A stretch of 64,000 bases of DNA from positions 1 through 64,000 of the forward strand of contig JAXHVQ010000004.1 of assembly GCA_034189065.1 (NCBI GenBank), in the 5' to 3' direction. A model generated the notes under the pieces. The model ran no database searches, was not told the DNA's origin, and saw nothing but the letters and a program-made list of their open reading frames with translations. Position numbers and translations under genes: made by a program. Positions 44,450 through 51,432 of this stretch are shown in pieces. Source of the stretch: FACHB-1406 sp034189065. Its GTDB lineage: Bacteria > Cyanobacteriota > Cyanobacteriia > Cyanobacteriales > Spirulinaceae. Positions within the stretch are counted from its first letter, which is position 1, and each line of letters opens with the position of its first letter.

Positions 44450-45049
44450 TTAGTCGTCAAATTTCGAGCGCCGAGCCAGAAACCGCCAACCGACCAAAAG
44501 GAGAAGAAGTCCCAAACCGCCTGCGATCGCCGCGCCAGGAAACTCGAACGCTTTCTGGGGGGATGGAGATGCTGTCGGTACAATCTTACCCTCATCTTCC
44601 AACTTAACCGGAGTTCCAGGGCTAACTGTTACCGTATAGGTAAACTCAAAAGGCTGAAACGCTCCCGTTTCCTTGGGAGTTCCCCTTAACTCTAACTCGT
44701 AGAGACCCGGTTCGGGAAAAACAATTTCAGCGCCGGGAACGTCGCGATACTGTTCTGCATCAATCGCTTGCAGGGGAGGTTGGAGAACGGGAGAGGTTCC
44801 TTTTGTTAATTTTGAATAGACCCAAAGCTGGCAATTGCACTTCTCCAGGGGAATTAACGTCCCTCCCTTGCGCGTCAGTGCAAACCAAGCTCGAGCCGTT
44901 TCCCCCGCGCGCGGGTTATGATTGGGTTCGATGTGGAAAGTCGCGCCCACGTCCGCGTCCGTCTTAACGGTGTGCGCGATCGCGGGAATGCCCAAACTCC
45001 CTCCCACAATCGCAGCGATGCCAATGCCAACAATAGTGCGTCTTGCCAC
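44450..45049 (-). CDS. Exported membrane-anchored hypothetical protein, 199 aa
   Basis: The N-terminus RRTIVGIGIAAIVGGSLGIPAIAHT is a signal peptide, with cleavage after AIA. The mature part resembles a small immunoglobulin-like or YtkA/FixH-like beta domain (ARAWFALTRKGGTLIPL, EIVFPEPGLYELELRG, FEFTYTVTVSP). A proline-rich linker follows. The C-terminal span is AAIAGGLGLLLLLVGWRFLA with a basic stop-transfer RRSK. It contains a CNC pair (EKCNCQLW). Topology: domain outside the cytoplasm, anchored at its C-terminus. Exact function unknown; a metal or copper-related role is possible but unsupported. Confidence 0.75.
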   Translation of the reverse strand: MARRTIVGIGIAAIVGGSLGIPAIAHTVKTDADVGATFHIEPNHNPRAGETARAWFALTRKGGTLIPLEKCNCQLWVYSKLTKGTSPVLQPPLQAIDAEQYRDVPGAEIVFPEPGLYELELRGTPKETGAFQPFEFTYTVTVSPGTPVKLEDEGKIVPTASPSPQKAFEFPGAAIAGGLGLLLLLVGWRFLARRSKFDD

Positions 45050-45153
45050 AACTAAATCGCCAATCTACAGCAGTTTTCCCGCTAGTCTACTACAATTTCC
45101 ATACTGACGCAGCTATGTAGGATAACCTTTTGAATTTTGAATTTTGAATTGAT

Positions 45154-46284
45154 ATGACCTCTCCCGCGATCGATCTTTGCATTACCTTGGGAACCCGCCC
45201 CGAAGCCATTAAACTCGCTCCCGTCATCCAACAATTTCAACGTTCGACTGCCTTTAAAACCCACGTCATCCTCACCGGTCAGCATCGGGAAATGGTCGAT
45301 CGCGTTATGGAACTGTTTGACCTCAACGCCGATCGCGATCTCGAAATCATGCGACCGCAGCAAACCCTCACCGAGATTACCTGCCGCAGCTTGCAGGGAC
45401 TAGAACGAGTGTTTGCCGAAATTAACCCCAAATTAGTCATCGTTCAAGGCGACACCACCACCGCCTTCGCCGCCACCTTAGCCGCATTTTATCAAAAAAT
45501 TCCCATCGGTCATGTCGAAGCCGGACTGCGCACCGACGACCCGTACAATCCCTACCCCGAGGAAGTCAATCGGCGACTGATTTCTCAACTGGGTCAACTA
45601 CACTTCGCCCCGACTCCCCTCGCAGTGGAAAATTTAAAGCGATCGGGCGTAATTGGGGAAATTCACTTAACGGGAAATACGGTAATTGATGCTCTATTGA
45701 CCGTGGCCCAACGTCAGCCCCCCTGCGACGTTGCCGGGTTAAATTGGGACAAGACCCGCGTTCTCCTTGCCACTGTCCACCGACGAGAAAATTGGGGAGA
45801 ACCCTTGGAAGATATTCTCAGTGGATTCTGTCAAATATTAGATAAATTCCCCGATACCGCCTTGCTATTGCCCATGCACCGCAATCCTACGGTACGCGAA
45901 CCGACTCAAGCTCGTCTCGGCGACCATCCGCGCGCCTTTTTAACCGAACCTCTCGACTATTCCCAACTGGTGGGAGCCATTCAACGGTGCGAGTTACTCC
46001 TGACCGACTCCGGGGGATTGCAGGAAGAAGCGCCAAGTTTGGGAAAACCTGTGTTGGTGTTGCGGGAAACTACGGAACGCCCCGAAGCGATCGCGGCAGG
46101 AACGACAAAGTTAGTGGGGACGAATTCGGCAGATATTGTACAAGCAGCGAGCGAGTTGTTGAGCGATCGCGCCACCTACAATAGCATGGCCAATGCCATT
46201 AATCCTTTTGGGGACGGTCGTGCAGCCGAACGAATTTTAGAGATTGTTGGTCATTATTTGTCGTTGGGTAAGCATTTAGCATAA
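45154..46284 (+). CDS. wecB: UDP-N-acetylglucosamine 2-epimerase (non-hydrolysing)
   Basis: Converts UDP-GlcNAc to UDP-ManNAc for surface polysaccharide. Diagnostic motifs: LGTRPEAIKLAPVI, ILTGQHREMVDRV, VQGDTTTAFAATLAAF, GHVEAGLRT, EEVNRRLISQL and LTDSGGLQEEAPSLGKPVLV. 376 aa is the family standard. ATG 45154 follows a TTTTGAA heptamer array (45127-45150), and no ribosome binding site is evident. The last 86 bp of the coding sequence (46181-46266) occur again, degraded, at 46919-47004. Confidence 0.95.
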   Translation: MTSPAIDLCITLGTRPEAIKLAPVIQQFQRSTAFKTHVILTGQHREMVDRVMELFDLNADRDLEIMRPQQTLTEITCRSLQGLERVFAEINPKLVIVQGDTTTAFAATLAAFYQKIPIGHVEAGLRTDDPYNPYPEEVNRRLISQLGQLHFAPTPLAVENLKRSGVIGEIHLTGNTVIDALLTVAQRQPPCDVAGLNWDKTRVLLATVHRRENWGEPLEDILSGFCQILDKFPDTALLLPMHRNPTVREPTQARLGDHPRAFLTEPLDYSQLVGAIQRCELLLTDSGGLQEEAPSLGKPVLVLRETTERPEAIAAGTTKLVGTNSADIVQAASELLSDRATYNSMANAINPFGDGRAAERILEIVGHYLSLGKHLA

Positions 46285-46478
46285 AGAGTTAGACAGCTAA
46301 GGATTTTGGATATTCTTTGTTCAACAGATAGTTGAACTTCTGTTTTTGTCAAGGTAATACCGTTTTCAAGAAAGACTGCTACAAAGGGCTGACGGGGAGA
46401 TTGGGGGACAGGGGGAGAGGATTGTAGCAAGATTCAATGAATTTGGTATAATAACGTCATTATGTAGGTCGTTTGCTT

Positions 46479-46871
46479 ATGGCACAAATACATCAGGTAT
46501 CCCTTTGGGACATTGAGCCAGTAGATATAGCGTTTCTATTTGGGTTGTGAAACTCTCATTTCGTACAGAATTCAGAATTCAGAATTCAGAATTCAGAATT
46601 TGAGAGAGGAGCGAGGAATTATTAAAAGTAGACGAGTTCTCATCCCCGTTTACGTTTCATTTATAAATGCTATAGAAGGGATTTAAATGAGAACCGTCTC
46701 AACACATTACTGAACGGATATAACTCCTTTGAAGAAGTTCTTAACAGCAAGTCCGATCCGATTGCTCTGGACATAGAACGTGGAAAACCATATCAAATTA
46801 TGGATGGTAGACATCGGGTGTATCTTGCTCGGCAAAAAGGCTATAAGTCAGTTCCAACCATCTTTGTTTGA
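46479..46871 (+). pseudogene. ParB/sulfiredoxin-like gene split by a MITE
   Basis: From ATG 46479 the frame reads MAQIHQVSLWDIEPVD and then enters the element at 46528-46672. Beyond it, from 46673, the frame resumes with RRDLNENRLNTLLNGYNSFE, then PYQIMDGRHRVYLARQKGYK, and ends TIFV with TGA at 46871. DGRHRVYLA is the phosphate-binding motif of ParB/Srx-like proteins. Removing the element and one TA joins the two parts in perfect frame (83-residue product). Small ParB-like proteins of this kind often belong to mobile or stability modules. The disruption should abolish function. Confidence 0.75.
46528..46672. mobile_element. 145-bp MITE with TA target duplication
   Basis: Left end TAGCGTTTCTATTTGGGTTG; right end, read inward, TAGCATTTATAAATGAAACG: imperfect terminal inverted repeats. 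It is flanked by TA on both sides (46526-46527 and 46673-46674), the hallmark of IS630/Tc1-mariner elements. The interior contains AGAATTC heptamers (46566-46601) and no coding capacity, so it depends on a transposase elsewhere. Similar termini occur at 42127 and, inverted, at about 30066. Confidence 0.75.
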
Positions 46872-46918
46872 CTCAGTAGTGTTAATCGCACTATAGTAGT
46901 TGTAGTTTTCGTTTGAGC

Positions 46919-47004
46919 ATAGCATGGCCAATGCCATTAATCCTTTTGGAGGTGGCTGTGCAGCCGAGTGAATTTTAGACATTATTGGTCATTCTTTGTC
47001 GTTG
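46919..47004 (+). repeat. Degraded copy of the wecB 3' end
   Basis: The 86 bp align without gaps to wecB 46181-46266, with about 10 mismatches, starting with the identical ATAGCATGGCCAATGCCATT. The copy contains an in-frame TGA change (CGAATTTT to TGAATTTT) and is not a gene. The remainder of 47005-47139 has no gene; it includes an AATAATTAT repeat near 47109-47141. Confidence 0.85.
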
Positions 47005-47139
47005 TTTCTGAGTTCTTAGTTATCTCAAATGATGTAAACTGTTCGGCTTTTAAAATGCGATCCCAAATTATCCAGAAGATAGCTATGCTGAGGACAGAGG
47101 TGGATACCCAATTAATAATTAATAATTATTAATTGATAA

Positions 47140-48966
47140 TTACTGCGATCGCCGATACTCTTCTAACAACTGTGGTATATAATCGTACCCATCAATGCCG
47201 ATCGCGCTGATAATTTGAGAACGTCCCTCTTTCAACGCTCCCTCAAACACCTCCTCTCCCCATTTCCCCTGCAACACCAACAGCAAACCCGCCGGTTGTC
47301 GCCACTCCCCAGCACCGAGTTGGTGGAGAAGGTACATCCCCAAAGCAGCGTGGGCGACGGTTTTGCCAATAATAGAGACGAGATAATACGCTTCGGCAAT
47401 ATAGGCGTAATTTAATCCTTGCAAATAAAAATCTCCCGATCGCTGGGCTGCTTCCATCCCCTCAGCCAAAAACTTCAGCGCTTCCTGGGACTTCTCCAAC
47501 ACCACATAAGCAATGCCCAAACTATTGTAAGCGAGAGCTTGACTTTGGCGATCGCCTAACTCTTGCGCCTTGGCTAATCCCTGTTGGAGATAGCTAATGG
47601 CACTTTCGTAAACCTCCGCTTCCATGCGATCTAATTGGCGCGCGGCTAGGACTTCGCTGTATCCTAAATTAACCAGAGCGTTGGCTTCCCCGATGCGATC
47701 GCCTTCCTGACGGGCTAAAATCAGAGCGCGTTGACTGGTATTTATCGCTTCATTATAGTTTTTCTGGGACGCACCAACGCGACTCAAATGGTTTAAATTC
47801 GCCACCTCGCAGGCTTTCTCGTCTGCCATTCGCGCAATGGCAAGGGCTTGTTCGTGGAAGGCGATCGCTTCATCATACCGTCCCAACGCCTGTTCGGAAT
47901 AGCCAAATAACGTCAGAATGCGCGCCTTTTCGGGGGTTTGTTCCAAACGTCCCAAGGGTTCGTCAAAGTAGTTTAATGCGTCGTTGAGATATTTTCCCCC
48001 AAAGGACGCAAAGATGCCGCCGTAGAGGGGAAAGTCGTCTCGGTTGGCGAGGACGCGCAGATTTTGTAGGGTAATGTGAAAGCTGGCTTCGGCGAGGCGC
48101 GTTGAGGCTTGAAGGGCGCTGGCCAGTTGACTCCAAATGGCGGCAAAGGTTAATAAGGTACTGAGGGAAAGTTGTTTGCCGACTTTGAGGTCGTAGGGTT
48201 GTCGGTCAAACCAGGAAACTAAGCCCCGTTGGATGTATTGTAGCGCGATCGCTAAATCTAACCACTGGCTGAGTTGGACCGAACCCGCACTCTCAATGGC
48301 TTCAATTGCCGATTGATTTTTCGCCAACGTTGCAAACAGGTTTTGGGGAAGGGAATGGGGACTGTGCTTGGCCCATAATGCCCAAGGGCCTTGCTGTGTC
48401 TCCACTTCGCCAAAGCCGATGCGACTGCGGTTGGATTCGTAAATCCAGCTTATCAGATGGTCTTCGATGGCGGCAAAGGATTCTAAGCCTTGGGTGAGTC
48501 CGATGGAGAGTTGTTTGAGTTCGACGGCGAGTTCGCTTTCTGGGTAAAGTCCTGCTGTTTGTGCCAGGGAGCGGGCTAAGGCGGTAGTCCCATCGCTATT
48601 GAAGGCTTCGGCTTGATTGGGGTCGAGGGTTTGGAGTAAAGTGAGGAGGCGTTGGTCGGGCTCGGCACTGAGGATGCGTTGGGTGGCCGCCGCGATCGCG
48701 TCTTGAGCCGTATTTTCCTTAACGTAGCGTTCCCACTCCCCCTGCAACGTTTGTAACGCCCTTAAAATTCGCGCCGCCTTGACTTTTTTCTCCAACTGTG
48801 CTTCGGTCGCCGTCCGACGTTCTGCGAGACAGCGATCGAAGATTTCCCCCGTTCCCGGCTCGATTTCCTCGATAAGGAAGTTGTAAACTTGAGTTTTGGA
48901 GCGAATTTTCCCTTCGAGAGTGAGGTTGACAATGCGGTCAATCAGTTGGAGGTAGCGATCGCGCAT
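47140..48966 (-). CDS. Tetratricopeptide repeat protein, 608 aa
   Basis: The N-terminal 320 residues form a helical domain that I cannot name (YLQLIDRIVNLTLEGKIRSK, SRIGFGEVETQQGPWALW). It is followed by about six TPR units from residue 345 (LFGYSEQALGRYDEAIAFHE, ALVNLGYSEVLAARQ, LAYNSLGIAYVVLEKSQEAL). No signal peptide, so it is likely a cytoplasmic scaffold. The composition is typical of chromosome-encoded cyanobacterial proteins. It is a single gene divergent from the metal-binding protein at 49047. Confidence 0.8.
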   Translation of the reverse strand: MRDRYLQLIDRIVNLTLEGKIRSKTQVYNFLIEEIEPGTGEIFDRCLAERRTATEAQLEKKVKAARILRALQTLQGEWERYVKENTAQDAIAAATQRILSAEPDQRLLTLLQTLDPNQAEAFNSDGTTALARSLAQTAGLYPESELAVELKQLSIGLTQGLESFAAIEDHLISWIYESNRSRIGFGEVETQQGPWALWAKHSPHSLPQNLFATLAKNQSAIEAIESAGSVQLSQWLDLAIALQYIQRGLVSWFDRQPYDLKVGKQLSLSTLLTFAAIWSQLASALQASTRLAEASFHITLQNLRVLANRDDFPLYGGIFASFGGKYLNDALNYFDEPLGRLEQTPEKARILTLFGYSEQALGRYDEAIAFHEQALAIARMADEKACEVANLNHLSRVGASQKNYNEAINTSQRALILARQEGDRIGEANALVNLGYSEVLAARQLDRMEAEVYESAISYLQQGLAKAQELGDRQSQALAYNSLGIAYVVLEKSQEALKFLAEGMEAAQRSGDFYLQGLNYAYIAEAYYLVSIIGKTVAHAALGMYLLHQLGAGEWRQPAGLLLVLQGKWGEEVFEGALKEGRSQIISAIGIDGYDYIPQLLEEYRRSQ

Positions 48967-49046
48967 AGGTTTTAGGGTTTAAAGTTCACAATTAAGGCAG
49001 AGGTTGCGATAAACTCAAACATATCCTAAAGTTAACGATTCGAGCA

Positions 49047-49244
49047 ATGTCAGTTCAATTCAAAGTTCCCAGTATCGCTTGCGACGGATGCGCCGAAACC
49101 ATTACCAAGGCTATTGTCGCCCTCGATCCCGATGCCAAAGTCGATGTTGATGTCGCTAATAAGACGGCGAAGGTGGAGGCGAAACCGTCTGAGGCTGAAA
49201 TTAAAGACGCGATCGTTTCTGCGGGTCATACGGTAGAACAGTAA
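49047..49244 (+). CDS. Heavy-metal-associated (HMA) domain protein, Atx1-like
   Basis: A 65-residue ferredoxin-like metal-binding domain, probably a copper chaperone. The motif IACDGCAETITKAI contains the CxxC pair. Canonical chaperones have MxCxxC, whereas here the first residue is Ile. VDVDVANKTAKVEA and IKDAIVSAGHTVEQ complete the beta-alpha-beta-beta-alpha-beta fold. It has no neighbours with a metal function. Confidence 0.9.
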   Translation: MSVQFKVPSIACDGCAETITKAIVALDPDAKVDVDVANKTAKVEAKPSEAEIKDAIVSAGHTVEQ

Positions 49245-49250
49245 TCGGTA

Positions 49251-49330
49251 CATTGGTCATTGGTCATTGGTCATTGGTCATTGGTCATTGGTTCTTAGTC
49301 ATTGGTTCTAAAACCTAAAACCTAAAACCT
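49251..49330. repeat. Heptamer repeats ATTGGTC and AACCTAA
   Basis: About five copies of ATTGGTC (49251-49290) and three to four AACCTAA-type copies (49305-49328) fill the space between convergent genes. Confidence 0.85.
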
Positions 49331-49334
49331 AAAT

Positions 49335-49724
49335 TCACTCAGGAGTCGGCTGATTTCTCAAGTATTCGAGGAATGCCATTAACTCCTCGTCGCTTAATAA
49401 TTGACGCGATCGCTTGCCGTAAGTTGTAAGCAAATGTTGTCGTCCTTGGTCGTTTGTCCATCCTAAGCGCTTAATTTCTAAATTAGTTTGCGCGATGAGA
49501 TCGGAAAAATTTATAAGCTCTGTTTGTTCGATGTTACGAGGAGCGAAGCTTTCTGTTGAAATGCCGTCGCGCTGCTGTTGCCAAGAGAGAAACTCCTGAA
49601 AAAGTTCGGGCGATATTATCGCTGCAACCGGTTGGTCGCCTTCAACAATGAGTTGCGGTTCTTTTGCTGCGGCCGCGAGTAGTTCGGAGAATTGTTGTCG
49701 CGCTTCGTTGATTTCCCAATTCAT
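49335..49724 (-). CDS. Phd/YefM-type antitoxin fused to a C-terminal DNA-binding-like domain
   Basis: Residues 1-55 match the Phd/YefM antitoxin fold (MNWEINEARQQFSELLAAAA, EPQLIVEGDQPVAAIIS). The last 60 residues (FSDLIAQTNLEIKRLGWTND, YGKRSRQLLSDEEL) form a separate domain almost identical to the C-terminus of the next gene upstream (49903-50913). I chose ATG 49724, which begins the antitoxin domain; the frame is open 7 codons further. No toxin gene adjoins it. The fusion appears to have come from duplication of the neighbouring 3' end, including the flank after the stop. Confidence 0.8.
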   Translation of the reverse strand: MNWEINEARQQFSELLAAAAKEPQLIVEGDQPVAAIISPELFQEFLSWQQQRDGISTESFAPRNIEQTELINFSDLIAQTNLEIKRLGWTNDQGRQHLLTTYGKRSRQLLSDEELMAFLEYLRNQPTPE

Positions 49725-49902
49725 CGCTTTTTTTCCTGAAATCACTAATAAGAAACACTTCTACGATCGAGTTAAGCAAAGTTAAAAACCTAAAACCCGA
49801 TCTCAAACAAATGCTTACTTCTTTTATTCACTCATCTGACAACTGACAACTGACGGCTGAATGCTTACATTGGTTCTAAAACCTAACACCTAAAACCTAA
49901 AT

Positions 49903-50913
49903 TCACTCAGGAGTCGGCTGACCTTGAAGATATTCGAGAAATTCAACTAACTCCTCGTCGCTTAATAATTGACGCGATCGCTTGCCGTAAGTCGCGAGCA
50001 AGTATTGTCGTCCTTGGTCGTTGGTCCATCCCAACCGCTTAATTTCCAAGTTGGTTTGGGCGATGATATCAGAAAAATCAATAGGGAGGCTTTCATCTAC
50101 TTTTTTGGAAACAACACTTTCTTTAGGGAGTTCTGGTTCGGTTTGGGTTTGGGTTTGGGGAACTAAAGGCGCAATTTTTTCGGCTGGGGGTTCGCTAACA
50201 GAAGATGCGATCGCTGCGGGTTCGGGTTCGGGTTCGGGTTCGGGTTGAGTTTGGGGTTGAGGTTCGGTTTGGGGAACCACAGGCGCGAAATTTTCCTCCT
50301 CCTCCAAACTTGGTGCAACGGACTCCGACGCGATCGCCTCCACCTCAACAGGCGCTTTCTTGGACGATTTCTTGGACGATTTCTTCGCCTTACCCGAAGC
50401 GGGGGATTTTTCAGCAACCTTTTCAGACGGTGCGGGAGGAGAAACCGGTTCGGAGGGTTGGGTTGGAGGGGCGATTTCTGGGGAAACATCTGCTGCGGAC
50501 GGCAATTCGTGGGTTTCCACCGCAGCAGCAGTATTATTGGACGAGGGAGAAACATGAGACTCCTCGCGCGCAGAAGAATTGACAGGGGAAGAATTGACAG
50601 GGGGAGTTTGTGCGGGTGACGAGGCTGTAGATAAGGAAAAAGGAACAGAAGAAGAAGGAGAAAGCGGAACCGTCGTTTCCTCAACCGTCGGCAACGAAGG
50701 CGACTTCTCCAACTCCAACAGCTCGAGCAAACGACCTCTGGCCCTATCCTCAGCTTGTTCGATGGTGTGGGCAGAAGCTAAACTCGTCGCCAGCATCGCC
50801 CCTTCAACCGAGGCGATCGCGCGGACAACAAATTGTCCCAATTCGACAGCAACTAACTCGCTTGCCAAGCTTCCTTGAGGGTAATGAGTGCGGAATTGAC
50901 TAAACATAAGCAT
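49903..50913 (-). CDS. Conserved protein with proline-rich linker, 336 aa
   Basis: Three parts. The N-terminal domain (residues 1-70, YPQGSLASELVAVELGQFVV, SAHTIEQAEDRARGRLLEL) resembles a cyanobacterial domain of the kind found with Rad52-like proteins. The linker (70-275) is rich in Pro, Ser, Glu and Gln, with QTEPQPQ-like repeats. The C-terminal domain (FSDIIAQTNLEIKRLGWTND, GKRSRQLLSDEELVEFLEYL) recalls tails of phage single-strand annealing proteins. A role in DNA binding is inferred, not shown. The C-terminal domain is duplicated in the gene downstream. Confidence 0.75.
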   Translation of the reverse strand: MLMFSQFRTHYPQGSLASELVAVELGQFVVRAIASVEGAMLATSLASAHTIEQAEDRARGRLLELLELEKSPSLPTVEETTVPLSPSSSVPFSLSTASSPAQTPPVNSSPVNSSAREESHVSPSSNNTAAAVETHELPSAADVSPEIAPPTQPSEPVSPPAPSEKVAEKSPASGKAKKSSKKSSKKAPVEVEAIASESVAPSLEEEENFAPVVPQTEPQPQTQPEPEPEPEPAAIASSVSEPPAEKIAPLVPQTQTQTEPELPKESVVSKKVDESLPIDFSDIIAQTNLEIKRLGWTNDQGRQYLLATYGKRSRQLLSDEELVEFLEYLQGQPTPE

Positions 50914-51432
50914 CTAAAAACAGACAATCTAAAAAAACTGCCAAAAAGCGGCACAACCCGGAAAAATTGAGGTCTTTCGCCCTCCCCAACACCACTATAG
51001 TACGTTTGGATTATAAAAACGATGTCCTCAGACTGACCGTTAGCCCCTAAAATAACTAAAGGCTGTTTGCGACTGTTTCGCGCCCCAAACAACCCCAACC
51101 TCAAATTTGAATCCGTTGGGCGTTGACTCTCGAAATGGGAGAGCGGTACGAGACAGCAATCGAGAAACTGGCTTGTTGGTTAAAGCTAGATTCCCATGAC
51201 TGACACCGACCGCGCGCTTTCCCCACTCTCTCTTCGGCGCAGAGCGCTCTTGACGTGGGACATTGAATGGATGCAGCCTCCGCCAACATGAGCTGCCTGT
51301 TGAGCCACACGGATCTTTCTCCTCAACAGCCAATGGCGAAAACCCAACCGACGATGACCTTTCTCGATTTCAATCTATCGTCAGAGCCCAACCCCTCCGT
51401 TCCTCCGCTCGAAATTTAAGGACTGTACTGAG
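50914..51432. other. Long intergenic region, 519 bp
   Basis: Divergent genes flank this region. No coding frame convinces me. The stretch 51190-51270 is GC-rich and self-complementary in places (CGCGCGCTTTCC and GGCGCAGAGCGC), so a structured 5' leader of the RNB gene or a small RNA is possible. No known RNA family was recognised. Confidence 0.4.

Noticed and set aside
46919..47004. Second wecB gene
   Set aside because: Only the last 86 bp are present, with an in-frame stop.
50163..50684. 173-aa and 125-aa frames in the region of the Pro-rich linker
   Set aside because: They are alternative-frame readings of the low-complexity linker of the 336-aa gene (49903-50913).
51040..51333. 97-aa minus-strand frame upstream of the RNB gene
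   Set aside because: Its composition is irregular and it has no homology that I recognise; it lies in a region that could instead be a structured leader.
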